Shown in pieces: positions 25,057 through 33,761 of a DNA stretch of 64,000 bases. The translations under genes were made by a program, and so were the position numbers. Position 1 is the stretch's first letter, and each line of letters begins with the position of its first letter. This DNA comes from DATEAV01 sp964575425 (GTDB lineage: Bacteria > Chloroflexota > Anaerolineae > Anaerolineales > E44-bin32), in contig CAZNRD010000001.1 of the NCBI GenBank assembly GCA_964575425.1, positions 91,957-155,956 of the forward strand, read 5' to 3'. The notes under the pieces are model-generated. The model saw only the letters and a program-made list of their open reading frames with translations. It did not search any database and had not been told where the DNA came from.

Positions 25057-26655
25057 ATGGGAAGAGCGGCCAGGTATCTTCTGTTCGGCGGCCCGATCCT
25101 CACCCTCGATCCTTCCAATCCATCGGCAGAGGCCCTGGCGATTGGGCACGGCGAGGTCCTTGCCGTTGGAGGGCGGCAGGAGGTTGAGCAGTGGTCGGGG
25201 CCGGCCACGGAGGCCATCGATCTCCGAGGCAGCACTGTTCTCCCGGGCCTGATCGACGCCCACCTGCATCTCAGCCAGCTCGCCGCCTCGCTCGATTGGG
25301 TAGACTGCGCCACGCCCACAAAGGTCGAATGCCTCGAGCGGGTGCGCGAGCGGGCCGCCTCGACGCCATCCGGCGAATGGATTCTCGGCCATGGCTGGAA
25401 CCAGAACGACTGGGAGGGCTTCGGAACAGCCGCTGAGTTGGATGCCGCAGCCCCCAATCATCCGGTCTACCTGAGCGCCAGGTCCCTCCACGCTGCATGG
25501 GCCAACTCGCGAGCGCTCACGTGCGCGCGGATCCGTGCGGAGACCCCCGACCCGGCAGGTGGGCGGATCGGCCGCTACGCAGATGGTACGCCGAATGGCA
25601 TCCTGTTTGAATCTGCCATGCGCCTGGTCACAGCGGTCGTACCACCCTCCGACATCGAGTGCCTAAGCACGCAGCTGCTGCGCGCTCAGGACGATCTGCT
25701 GCGGCTCGGTCTCACAGCCGTTCACGACTTCGATGGTCCCGACCTTCTGCGCGCAGTGCAGCTTCTGCGAGAACGGGGCCAGCTCCGGCTGCGCGTCGTC
25801 AAGCACATCCCGGTCGACTACCTGCCAGCCTGCCTGGAGCTCGGCCTGCGCACCGGTTTCGGCGATCCGTGGCTGCGCATCGGCAACGTCAAGGCCTTCG
25901 CCGACGGCGCCTTAGGGCCCCGCACGGCAGCGATGCTCGACCCCTACAACGGAGAGCCCGACAATCTAGGCCTGCTGTTGATCGAGCGCGAGGCCCTCGT
26001 CGAGCTCGGCCAGCGCGCCGTGGCCGCCGGGCTCGCCCTTGCCATCCACGCCATCGGGGACCGGGCCAACCGGGTAGTGCTCGATGCACTCGAGGACCTT
26101 CGGAGGTGGGAGCGTGATCACGGCCTCGAGCAGCCACGCCACAGAATCGAGCACCTGCAACTCCTCCACCCGGACGACATCGCCCGCGTCGGGCAGCTGC
26201 AGGTCGTCGCTTCGATGCAGCCGATCCATGCCATCTCAGATCGAATTGTGGCCGAGCGCTACTGGCGCAGCCGCGTCCGGACTGCATACGCGTGGCGCAG
26301 CCTCAGCCAGACGGGCGCAATTCTCGCCTTCGGCTCCGACGCCCCGGTGGAGAGCCCCAACCCATTCTGGGGCCTCCACGCCGCCGTCACCCGCCAGACC
26401 CGAGATGAGCCGACTTCCGCTGAGGCCTGGGTTCCCGAACAGACCCTTGACGTAATGCAGGCTCTTATTGGCTATACGCAAGGACCGGCCTGGGCAGCAG
26501 GCTCTCAGGCGCACCAGGGTCGCCTGTCCCCTGGGTCCTGGGCCGACCTCATCGTCCTGCCCGACAACCCTTTCCTCCTCCACCCTGCCGAACTACCACT
26601 CCTGCTACCGCAGGCAACGATGGTCGGGGGCGAGTGGGCCTTCCGGTCCTTCTGA
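25057..26655 (+). CDS. amidohydrolase family 3 (YtcJ-like)
   Basis: The 532-residue metal-dependent hydrolase has the HxH pair in GLIDAHLHLSQLA, AIHAIGDRANRVVLDALE, HRIEHLQLLHPDDIAR and the catalytic-Asp region ILAFGSDAPVESPNP. The N-terminal sandwich (LLFGGPILTLDPSNPSAEALAI) and C-terminal PGSWADLIVLPDNP are typical. Substrate is unknown; members act on cyclic or N-acyl amides. ATG 25057 follows GAGG. It follows glpC by 47 bases and may be a separate unit. It is convergent with selB. Confidence 0.88.
   Translation: MGRAARYLLFGGPILTLDPSNPSAEALAIGHGEVLAVGGRQEVEQWSGPATEAIDLRGSTVLPGLIDAHLHLSQLAASLDWVDCATPTKVECLERVRERAASTPSGEWILGHGWNQNDWEGFGTAAELDAAAPNHPVYLSARSLHAAWANSRALTCARIRAETPDPAGGRIGRYADGTPNGILFESAMRLVTAVVPPSDIECLSTQLLRAQDDLLRLGLTAVHDFDGPDLLRAVQLLRERGQLRLRVVKHIPVDYLPACLELGLRTGFGDPWLRIGNVKAFADGALGPRTAAMLDPYNGEPDNLGLLLIEREALVELGQRAVAAGLALAIHAIGDRANRVVLDALEDLRRWERDHGLEQPRHRIEHLQLLHPDDIARVGQLQVVASMQPIHAISDRIVAERYWRSRVRTAYAWRSLSQTGAILAFGSDAPVESPNPFWGLHAAVTRQTRDEPTSAEAWVPEQTLDVMQALIGYTQGPAWAAGSQAHQGRLSPGSWADLIVLPDNPFLLHPAELPLLLPQATMVGGEWAFRSF
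26461..26480 (+). repeat. dispersed motif copy 4 (GCTCTTATTGGCTATACGCA)
   Basis: Exact match to TTGGCTATRCGCA (26468-26480) inside the amidohydrolase gene, coding ALIGYTQ. It shares 19 of 20 bases with the copy at 20649. Confidence 0.5.
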
Positions 26656-26677
26656 ACGACGGCACGAGCTCCTGGGA

Positions 26678-28582
26678 CTAGTTGCCTGCCGCTGCCAGGC
26701 GGCGGGCATCGCCCTCGCGCACCGTCACGCCAATTGTGTCCAGGTGTTCCATCAGCGCCAGCGCATACTTGCGCGACGTCCCGAACCGATCGCGCGCTTC
26801 CGCCACTGTGATCGAGCCCCGCTCCCGGATCATCTGCTCTACCTGCTCCACCGTGCGCTCATAGACCCGGCTCTCGAGCAGGACATCTTCCGAGAGGCGA
26901 ATCAGCCGACCGCTTTCGATGAGATGGTTGAGGAGTTCCTCACCCAGGGCGGCAATGCATTCCTTGACCGACGGCGTCGCGTAGGGCGCCTGGCGAAATC
27001 GCTCGAGCAGGGCCTCGGCGTCGGCCTGCTGTCGCGCTGTCAGGATCACCGCACGTCCTGACAACCGGATACGTGGCCCGTCTTCGCTGATCACCCCTTC
27101 GACCGCCGCTTCAGCCAACACGGCAGCGAAGGCCTTCGCCTCCAGCCCCAACCGGGCCCTCAGTTCCTGTCGAGGCATGCCCGCCCGCAAAGGATACGCG
27201 TCGTGATACGCCCCCAGTATCGCCTTGATACGCGCTAGCAGCGATTCCCACGATGCCCGTTCCATGACGAGCGCTGCTGACTCCGGCGTCGGAATCTCCT
27301 GGTTGAGGACAATGAGCCGGCGCTCTTCGCTCAGCCTCGCGATCGCCTGCCGTGCGTCCTCTGGATCGAGCGCTGCCCGCCGCACGGCATCGGCCATCGC
27401 TACCGGCCCAGGCCCTGCCAGCGCCTCGGCAAGCCGATCGGCCGGCGTGCCGCGCAGCCCTCGTTCCAGGCGTTCAAGGACGGCTGCATCCCGCCGACGG
27501 TGCAGCCGCGGCGGATGGGGGTCCACCACCTGCCCACCGCCCAGGGTCTCTCCCGGCGACGGCCGCCGCAGGATGAAGTGGTCCCCGCGATCTGCCACGA
27601 CTGGCTCCCTCAGGACGAGCTGAAGCCACGCTGTCTCACCCGGCACGATCTCCTCCACCCCTAGCACGCGCACTCTTCCCAAGCGCTGCGCAGACCCGAT
27701 GAACACCTTGACCTGCTGATCGTGGCCCAGCGGAGACGTCAAATCGGGCAGCAATCGAAAGCGGACGTCGAGCAGGCGGGTTGGGCGATAGGTGCCCGGC
27801 TTCACGACGACGTCGCCGCGACGGAGTCCCCGCACCTCGACGCCGCCTAGGTTCGCCGCAGTCCGGCTCCCCGGGACGGCACGCTCGACCTTGTGCTTGT
27901 GAGTCTGCAACCCACGGATGCGAGCATGGTGCCCTGCTGGAAGGATCTCCACCTCCTCGCCAACATCCAGGGAGCCACCGGTCAGGGTTCCCGTGACGAC
28001 GGTGCCAAATCCTGCAATGGTAAACGCCCGGTCGATCGGCAGCCGTGGCTGTCCGCGGTCGGGCCGGAGGGGAATCATCTCGACGGCGGACGCCAGCTCT
28101 CTCTTCAACTCGTTCAGGCCTTGGCCGGTCACGCCCGAGACCCCGATGATCGGCGCATTGGCCAGCCGCGTGGCCTTGAGCAGTTCCCGCACCTCCTCAC
28201 TGACCAGCTGCAGCCACGAGGGATCTTCCACCAAGTCACACTTCGTCAGGGCCACAACGCCGCGAGGCACTTCCAGCAGGTCGAGGATGGCGAGGTGCTC
28301 GCGCGTCTGGGGCATGACTCCTTCGTCGGCCGCCACCACCAGGAGGGCGGCGTCGATGCCCGTGACCCCGGCCAACATGTTCTCGATGAAATCGCGATGG
28401 CCAGGAACGTCGACGAAACCAACCTCCTCTCCCCCTGGAAGCTGCATCCAGGCGAAGCCCAGGTCGATGGTCATCTGGCGTTCCTGCTCTTCGCGCAGGC
28501 GATCGGGGTTGATCCCGGTCAGGACGTGGACCAGCGTGGACTTACCGTGATCGACGTGACCCGCAGTTCCGATGACGCGCAT
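26678..28582 (-). CDS. selB: selenocysteine-specific elongation factor SelB
   Basis: SelB carries Sec-tRNA to UGA codons marked by a SECIS hairpin. The 634-residue protein starts MRVIGTAGHVDHGKSTLVHVLTG (G1), then DVPGHRDFIENMLAGVTGIDA and the G4 motif LTKCDLVED. Translation-factor beta barrels follow. From about residue 380 to the end there are repeated winged helices, ending ERGSITVAEARDRFGTSRKYALALMEHLDTIGVT, which bind the SECIS element. No selA, selD, tRNA-Sec or clear selenoprotein is in the window. The coiled-coil gene ends 30 bases upstream, so they may share a transcript. Confidence 0.95.
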   Translation of the reverse strand: MRVIGTAGHVDHGKSTLVHVLTGINPDRLREEQERQMTIDLGFAWMQLPGGEEVGFVDVPGHRDFIENMLAGVTGIDAALLVVAADEGVMPQTREHLAILDLLEVPRGVVALTKCDLVEDPSWLQLVSEEVRELLKATRLANAPIIGVSGVTGQGLNELKRELASAVEMIPLRPDRGQPRLPIDRAFTIAGFGTVVTGTLTGGSLDVGEEVEILPAGHHARIRGLQTHKHKVERAVPGSRTAANLGGVEVRGLRRGDVVVKPGTYRPTRLLDVRFRLLPDLTSPLGHDQQVKVFIGSAQRLGRVRVLGVEEIVPGETAWLQLVLREPVVADRGDHFILRRPSPGETLGGGQVVDPHPPRLHRRRDAAVLERLERGLRGTPADRLAEALAGPGPVAMADAVRRAALDPEDARQAIARLSEERRLIVLNQEIPTPESAALVMERASWESLLARIKAILGAYHDAYPLRAGMPRQELRARLGLEAKAFAAVLAEAAVEGVISEDGPRIRLSGRAVILTARQQADAEALLERFRQAPYATPSVKECIAALGEELLNHLIESGRLIRLSEDVLLESRVYERTVEQVEQMIRERGSITVAEARDRFGTSRKYALALMEHLDTIGVTVREGDARRLAAAGN

Positions 28583-28612
28583 GATCGGGTCAGAACGCCT
28601 TCGGGCTCAAGG

Positions 28613-29791
28613 TCAGCGGATGGCCTCCGTCCGTTCCTCGGCCTCCGCCGCCCATTCTCTCAGGAGCGTCAGCAGCGCCGATAGGTGCTGCTGCGTGCTC
28701 CCTCTCAGATCGGCCAGCGACCGGAGGGCTGTCTCCATCCCCGTGTTCAGGCTCTCGACTTCCGCCGCCAGCCGGGTGTGGAGACGGGAGTGTTCGCGCC
28801 ATTGCTCATCACGGGTGAGCTTGTCGGTGTTCCAGCGTTTCTGTTCATCGGCGAGGAAGGCCACCCACTCCTGTTTGAACCGGTCTTCGGCCAGGCGCTG
28901 CATCTCGCCGATCTCGCTGATCCTTCTCTCAAGCCGCTCAAGTAGTGCATCGAGCTTCTCACGCTGCTGACGCAGGCCGCGGTAGGTCTCGTCGTAGGCG
29001 ACCATGCGCTCTTCCAGGTCGAGCGCCATCTTCTCGAAGCTCTCGAATCGCCGGTTCCATTCCTTCGCCCCACGCTCAAACTCGACCTGTCGCAGATTCT
29101 GCTGTTCCATCCACAGCGTGAGGGCTTCTCGCCGTTCGGCTTCGCCCCCACCAAGCTCCGCAGCGCGCACCTCGAGGCGGCGGACCCGGTCCTCGACGGT
29201 GTCGATCGCGCCTCGCGTGGCTTCAAGGCGAGACCGCAGTTCGCTCAGGTCTCCCTGCAGCTCAGCCACGCGCTTCCCGTCCTGCTTGCGCCCCTCTTCG
29301 AACGAAGTCATCCACCGCGTCTTGTCTTCATCGCGCGAGCGCAGGTCTTCGACGCCCCTGGAGATGCTGTCCAGCGTCCGAGTCACGCGGGCTTCCTCTT
29401 CGCGCCGCGCTTCCAGGGCCTGCCGCAGTTCGGAAAGCCGATGGACCTCACTCTTCACTTCGGCCAACGACTTTGCCAGGTCCGCTTGATCGCGCTTGCG
29501 GGCCTGCTCCAGCAGCTTCTCCTTCGCCGAGCGGGCCTCCTCCGCCTCCCCGAGCAGGCGGGCCACTTCCATACGGTGCTTGCTCAGGGCCTCATCGAAC
29601 TGGGGGATGCGCGCGGCGAGAGCCGAGAGGCGGGCGCTCTCGCCGGCCAGGTCTTGAACCTGCCTGGCACCCTTGGCCACGTTGTCTTCGAGCGCCGCAA
29701 GCCGCTGCTCCAGGCGTTGGAGGCGCTCCGCATCCTTGCGGCGCTGTTCGTCCAGCCAGTCGAGCCGCTTGTCCACCTGCTCGGGTTTCAT
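28613..29791 (-). CDS. coiled-coil protein of unknown function, 392 aa
   Basis: Nearly the whole protein is predicted coiled coil by eye, with heptad-like runs such as MKPEQVDKRLDWLDEQRRKD and LDALLERLERRISEIGEM. It is rich in Glu, Arg, Leu and Gln and has few aromatic residues apart from scattered Trp. No signal peptide or membrane segment is present. It may be a structural or SMC-like spacer protein; I cannot assign a role. Ribosome site GGAGG lies eight bases before ATG 29791, and a clear promoter lies just upstream. Confidence 0.8.
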   Translation of the reverse strand: MKPEQVDKRLDWLDEQRRKDAERLQRLEQRLAALEDNVAKGARQVQDLAGESARLSALAARIPQFDEALSKHRMEVARLLGEAEEARSAKEKLLEQARKRDQADLAKSLAEVKSEVHRLSELRQALEARREEEARVTRTLDSISRGVEDLRSRDEDKTRWMTSFEEGRKQDGKRVAELQGDLSELRSRLEATRGAIDTVEDRVRRLEVRAAELGGGEAERREALTLWMEQQNLRQVEFERGAKEWNRRFESFEKMALDLEERMVAYDETYRGLRQQREKLDALLERLERRISEIGEMQRLAEDRFKQEWVAFLADEQKRWNTDKLTRDEQWREHSRLHTRLAAEVESLNTGMETALRSLADLRGSTQQHLSALLTLLREWAAEAEERTEAIR

Positions 29792-29818
29792 CCCGGGTCC
29801 TCCCTGGACGGCCGGGCA

Positions 29819-29827
29819 ATTATAGCA
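29819..29827 (-). promoter_or_regulatory. extended -10 (TGCTATAAT) for the coiled-coil gene
   Basis: An exact TGCTATAAT on the minus strand gives a leader of about 20 bases including GGAGG. Confidence 0.6.
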
Positions 29828-29838
29828 TGCGGGTCGCG

Positions 29839-29860
29839 GCGAAGCCGCCGCCGGCTTCGC
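29839..29860 (-). terminator. hairpin right after the complex-I-like operon
   Basis: GCGAAGCCG and CGGCTTCGC form a 9-bp stem with a four-base loop, abutting the stop codon at 29861-29863. No T run follows, so termination by hairpin alone is uncertain; it may protect the 3' end. Confidence 0.45.
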
Positions 29861-31255
29861 TCAAGGCACGAGGTTGGAGAGTCCGTGTGCAGCGAGGAAG
29901 ACGGAAGAAAGCAACTGCGGGAAAGCCCCGAGGACGAAACAGGCCGCGATGCCGCCAATGAGGATGAACGATCGGGCAACCGGCACAGCCTCCGCCTGTC
30001 CCGGGGTTTCGGCATAGAGGAGGAGCCGCAGCCAGCGAACAGCAACGGCGGCGACTGCCAGGACGCCAAAAAGAACCGACCCTCTCACCCACGCATCGCC
30101 CTGTGCCAGGATTGGCAGCAGGGCCCAGCGCGGCGGGAAACCGGCCGTCAGTGGGAACCCGCCAATGGTCAGCACACCCACCAGGGCCGCGGCCGCCGCC
30201 AGGGGCGCACGTGCCGCTGTCCCCCTCAGCGCGATCGCGTCGGCCCCCCCGCCCACACCGATCAGCCCCACCAGGCCCAGGGCGCATACCGTGAACCCAA
30301 CCACGTGCGCACTGACCAACCCCAGGGCGGCCTGGTATCCGTGCGCGGTCTGTGTGCCGATCGCGACGAGCGTCACCCCATAGCCCGTGAGCACCGTGTA
30401 CGCCAGCATCCGCGGGAACGACCTTTGCGAAAGCGCCGCCAAAGAGCCGTAGAGGGTCATTACAGCGCCGACACCGCTCATCGCGGAGAACAAGGCCGGG
30501 TCGGAACGAATCCACTCGTAGCTATCGAGAAACTTCAACACGAAGAAGACACCCGCACTCTGCATCAGGGTCGCCACGAACGCGAGGCTGTAAGGGTGCG
30601 CCCGGTCCGCAGCCGCCGGAAGCCAGTGATGAAATGGCGGCACAGCCATCACCACGCCCAGTCCAATGGAAAGCAGAAGGGCAGTTCGCAGCGCGAGGTC
30701 CGGGGCGCCGCGCGCCACGCCGACGTTATCGAGCATCCAGCCGGCCAGCAGGATCGCGAGCATGGCCAGGGTGTACAGGGTAACCATTCGCAGAGCACCA
30801 CGGGTTGAAGGATGTCCCGGCGAGACCAGGATCAGCACGCCCCCCATCGCCGCCAACTCGAGGAATACTGCCGCGAAGAGGAAAGGGCGGACCATCAGGG
30901 ACGCCGCCACGACGCCGACCGACAGCACGCCCACCGAGAAGAGATACCGCTCCGGCCGCGCCGCCCATGCCCCCCCGAACACAAACGCCGAGGCCATGTA
31001 CAGGAAAACCACCGCGGCACGGTTGCTCTGGTCCAGCACGAAGGCTCGGCCCAGGACCTGCCAACTGCTGGCGAACTTGACCGAGGCGCCCAGCATGCGC
31101 AGCGGCTCGTCCAGCCTGGCAGCCAGCGTCAGACCACCGAGGACGAGACAGCCTGTCCCCACCAGCACCGCCGATGCTGTCGGGCGGCGCCTCAACAGCA
31201 CCGCCCCGACCCCCAGCAGCGCGGTGGCGGCAAGGAGCAGCAGCGGCGCGCTCAC
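29861..31255 (-). CDS. complex-I-like proton-translocating membrane subunit (NuoN/HyfF-like)
   Basis: The 464-residue protein has about 12-14 membrane helices. The antiporter-family signature is clear: VVMAVPPFHHWLPAAADRAHPYSLAFVATLMQSAGVFFVLKFL, with PPFHHWLP as in NuoN/MrpD. Late TM segments include LVGVLTIGGFPLTAGFPPRW, also typical. It should carry protons or sodium when driven by a partner. It begins with GTG, overlapping the preceding gene by four bases, and is last of three membrane genes. No NuoH, quinone-module or hydrogenase gene is nearby. Confidence 0.8.
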   Translation of the reverse strand: MSAPLLLLAATALLGVGAVLLRRRPTASAVLVGTGCLVLGGLTLAARLDEPLRMLGASVKFASSWQVLGRAFVLDQSNRAAVVFLYMASAFVFGGAWAARPERYLFSVGVLSVGVVAASLMVRPFLFAAVFLELAAMGGVLILVSPGHPSTRGALRMVTLYTLAMLAILLAGWMLDNVGVARGAPDLALRTALLLSIGLGVVMAVPPFHHWLPAAADRAHPYSLAFVATLMQSAGVFFVLKFLDSYEWIRSDPALFSAMSGVGAVMTLYGSLAALSQRSFPRMLAYTVLTGYGVTLVAIGTQTAHGYQAALGLVSAHVVGFTVCALGLVGLIGVGGGADAIALRGTAARAPLAAAAALVGVLTIGGFPLTAGFPPRWALLPILAQGDAWVRGSVLFGVLAVAAVAVRWLRLLLYAETPGQAEAVPVARSFILIGGIAACFVLGAFPQLLSSVFLAAHGLSNLVP

Positions 31256-31860
31256 AACCGCCCTTCCCCTGGCATTTCGACAACCGCCAGCAGGAGGTAG
31301 CTGACGACCACGGCCGTTCCCAGGTGAATGGCTGCCAGCATCGCAGTCACTGCCAGCGACGGCTCGAGCAGTGCATATGGAATCTCAAATCCGGAGAGCA
31401 GCGTGAGCATGCCGACGCCCACGCGCAAGGGTTCCTCGGTCGTCCCAAGGTGAAGAAGACCCAGGGTCACCAGGAATGCGCTGCCAAGACGACTGGCCTG
31501 CTCCAGCCCGGGCGTCAGGGACCAGGGATGGTACCCAAGCCCGACCCCGATCGCCATGACCAGAAGCACGCCCGCAATGCGGAAACCGCGCCCCGTGGGC
31601 AGCCGCGGGCCCACAGCCTCCTGCCGCGCTCCAGGGCGCGCAAACACAGTCATCGCCAGAACCGTTGTTGTCAGCAATCCGGCTGCCAACTTGGCACCGG
31701 CCATGCTCACGGGAAGCGACTGTGCCACCAGCACCGCCACAAGAGCGTATTGGGCAGCAAGCACGCCGACGAGCAGCCGTCGGCCATCCAGCAGGACGAG
31801 CAGGCCTGCTGTCAGGCCACAGCCCACGCCCGCTAGCCAAGCCCATTCACTCGTCCACAC
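31252..31860 (-). CDS. small integral membrane protein, HyfE/NuoK-like position
   Basis: The 202-residue protein has about six membrane helices and starts with GTG (VWTSEWAWLAGVGCGLTAGLL). Its size and place between two antiporter-type subunits match HyfE of hydrogenase 4, which is related to NuoK/MrpC. Motif support is weak, so the family is inferred mostly from context. A central loop (FARPGARQEAVGPRLPTGRG) divides it into two halves of about three helices. It is probably a structural or proton-path subunit of the module. Confidence 0.6.
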   Translation of the reverse strand: MWTSEWAWLAGVGCGLTAGLLVLLDGRRLLVGVLAAQYALVAVLVAQSLPVSMAGAKLAAGLLTTTVLAMTVFARPGARQEAVGPRLPTGRGFRIAGVLLVMAIGVGLGYHPWSLTPGLEQASRLGSAFLVTLGLLHLGTTEEPLRVGVGMLTLLSGFEIPYALLEPSLAVTAMLAAIHLGTAVVVSYLLLAVVEMPGEGRL

Positions 31861-31872
31861 GGCCGCGACACC

Positions 31873-33426
31873 TCACTGGAGAGAGAGCACCACCAAGAGA
31901 ACGACGACATAGGTCCACAACATCGCACCCTCGCCCTCCAGCGCCCCTGTGAGGCCCTCGAACCATCGGGTGAGGCGGCGATATCCGGTCCGTAGAAGCC
32001 GGTAGACCGGAGTCGGATCCGCGAGCGTGAGAATCCGCTGCAGGCGAGCCAGATGGCGCCCGGGCACGCGCACGCCGAGCCACATCCCAAGCGCTGACAG
32101 TCCGATGGCCATCACAGAGACACCCAGGCCCGCACCGGTGAAGCTGTGACGCGTCCATAGTCCCAGCCCCAGGCCGGCGAGCGTGGGCAGCAGCAGGCCA
32201 GCCCCGTACATCAACTGCACGAGGCTTTCACTGGTCGGCCAGGGCGAGGATGCGGCCGTCACCGCGCGCCCAGCACTGGCAATCATCAGGGCCATCCCCA
32301 AGACGCCCGCGATAGCCACCCACCATGTCGCAGCGTCTGTGAATCCCGACCCGAACACTGCCGCCAGCCTGCCGCCGATCGATCCCGGCATACCCGCCAG
32401 CAGCAGTCCCCCGGCGGCAAGCCAGAGGCGGTGCATTGGCGTGTGGATCTCAGCCATCGACACGACACCACCCGAGAGCAACAACAGAGCGCCGGTGACC
32501 CCCAATACGTCCTCTGCCGACTGCACCTGCAACGTTGCTGCCAACGCCCCCACCCCCGTCAGCCCCAGGACCAGAAACCATCGCCCCACAATCGGATCTC
32601 GCGCCAGCGCCCAACGGACCGCGCCCAACGCCAAGCCTGCCACCCCTGCCGCCCGAAACCAGGGCACCAGCTCAAGCGGCACCGCTGACCCCAGCGCCCG
32701 GCCAAGCACGCACAGCGCCGCGGCCGGCGGCAACAGCTGCAGCAGCGTGCCGAGCCCGTGTCGAACACGCGGGGAGGGAAGGGCAAAGTGCGGAGGCATC
32801 AGCCCCAGGTGCAGCAAAGTCGCCAGACTCACAAGCCCCACGGCAGCTGGCGATGCCAGACCGCCGGCCAGTGTCGCCTGCCCGCCACCGGACCAGTCTT
32901 CCGCCGCTGCTGCCACGACCAGGACGATTGCAGTGCTGTCCAGCGCAGTGCGTGTCACCAGCGCTTGCCTCGATTCCGCCCCCGACGCTGTCCTGATCAG
33001 GAAGGCCAGCGTGGCTGCGTCCATCAGGGCCCACGTGGTGGCAACCGTCAGCAGGTTGCCGGAGGACATCGCCGTCAGCCCTAGAGCTGTGTAGACGATC
33101 ATCATGACCCGGCTGTGGGGATCGGCCTCTCCAGGTCGGGCCGCTCCGGTCATCGTCACCGCCAGCAACAGCGTGACGGTGCTGTATCCCATTGTCCACC
33201 CGATAGAGTCGAGCACAAGCTCGAGGCGGGAATTGAACAGATCGACAGGTCGCCACACCGACAGGCTTGCCGCGGTCGGCACCGCGCTGCCGAGGGCAAG
33301 CATCGCCGCCCACGCGACTGCGGCTGTCCCGACAGCGATGCCCCACAGCGCCCGCTCATGGCTGCGGCGGGCGAGCCAGGTGATCAGAGCACCGATCAGA
33401 AGCAGGACGATGGGAATCGTTGGCAC
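31873..33426 (-). CDS. complex-I-like proton-translocating membrane subunit (NuoL/NuoM/HyfB-like)
   Basis: The 517-residue protein has about 14 membrane helices and starts at GTG 33426. The antiporter core is recognisable but diverged: the usual PFHxWLP reads LMPPHFALPSPRVRHGLG. The segment IVYTALGLTAMSSGNLLTVA, followed by WALMDAATLAFLI, resembles the TM4-5 region. The C-terminal part (GYRRLTRWFEGLTGALEGEGAMLW) resembles the lateral-helix end of HyfB/NuoL-type proteins. It leads a three-gene operon, all with GTG starts and gaps or overlaps of no more than 12 bases. Confidence 0.75.
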   Translation of the reverse strand: MPTIPIVLLLIGALITWLARRSHERALWGIAVGTAAVAWAAMLALGSAVPTAASLSVWRPVDLFNSRLELVLDSIGWTMGYSTVTLLLAVTMTGAARPGEADPHSRVMMIVYTALGLTAMSSGNLLTVATTWALMDAATLAFLIRTASGAESRQALVTRTALDSTAIVLVVAAAAEDWSGGGQATLAGGLASPAAVGLVSLATLLHLGLMPPHFALPSPRVRHGLGTLLQLLPPAAALCVLGRALGSAVPLELVPWFRAAGVAGLALGAVRWALARDPIVGRWFLVLGLTGVGALAATLQVQSAEDVLGVTGALLLLSGGVVSMAEIHTPMHRLWLAAGGLLLAGMPGSIGGRLAAVFGSGFTDAATWWVAIAGVLGMALMIASAGRAVTAASSPWPTSESLVQLMYGAGLLLPTLAGLGLGLWTRHSFTGAGLGVSVMAIGLSALGMWLGVRVPGRHLARLQRILTLADPTPVYRLLRTGYRRLTRWFEGLTGALEGEGAMLWTYVVVLLVVLSLQ

Positions 33427-33761
33427 GGGATGAGATCTGCCAGACGCCGGGCCGGCAAGCGCTGCGCCTTAGGATACCACAGTGGCCATCGCAAGTCGCA
33501 GCGCCATGTCCCTGCGGCAACCGACTGGCAGCCTCCCTCACAGCCTACTGGCCGGCGAATGGCCTTGGCACGCTGGTCTCGGCTGTAAGCAGGCTGGCGG
33601 AATGCACACCTGGACAAGATCCACGAGGACCACCAAACTCCCCGTGGAACTGTGGCAGACGCGTGTGACCTTGGCGGAGCGCGAAGCCACCGCCAGGGAA
33701 GTGGCTCTGCAGCATTAGGAGCGCCACTGCCCTGGCGGCGAGCGGAATCAATCTCTTCCGG
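33427..33761. other. 335-base intergenic region with hairpin and weak promoter
   Basis: No convincing gene is present. It holds the large hairpin at 33690-33738. A minus-strand TGGTATCCT (hexamer 33471-33476) could be the -10 of the membrane operon that starts at 33426. Confidence 0.5.
33690..33738. repeat. 49-base inverted repeat / hairpin
   Basis: CCGCCAGGG (33690-33698) pairs with CCCTGGCGG (33730-33738), and inside it AGTGGC (33700-33705) pairs with GCCACT (33723-33728). This gives 15 pairs with one mismatch and a 17-base loop. It lies 24 bases past the metalloprotease-like gene's stop. There is no T run on either strand. Confidence 0.7.
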
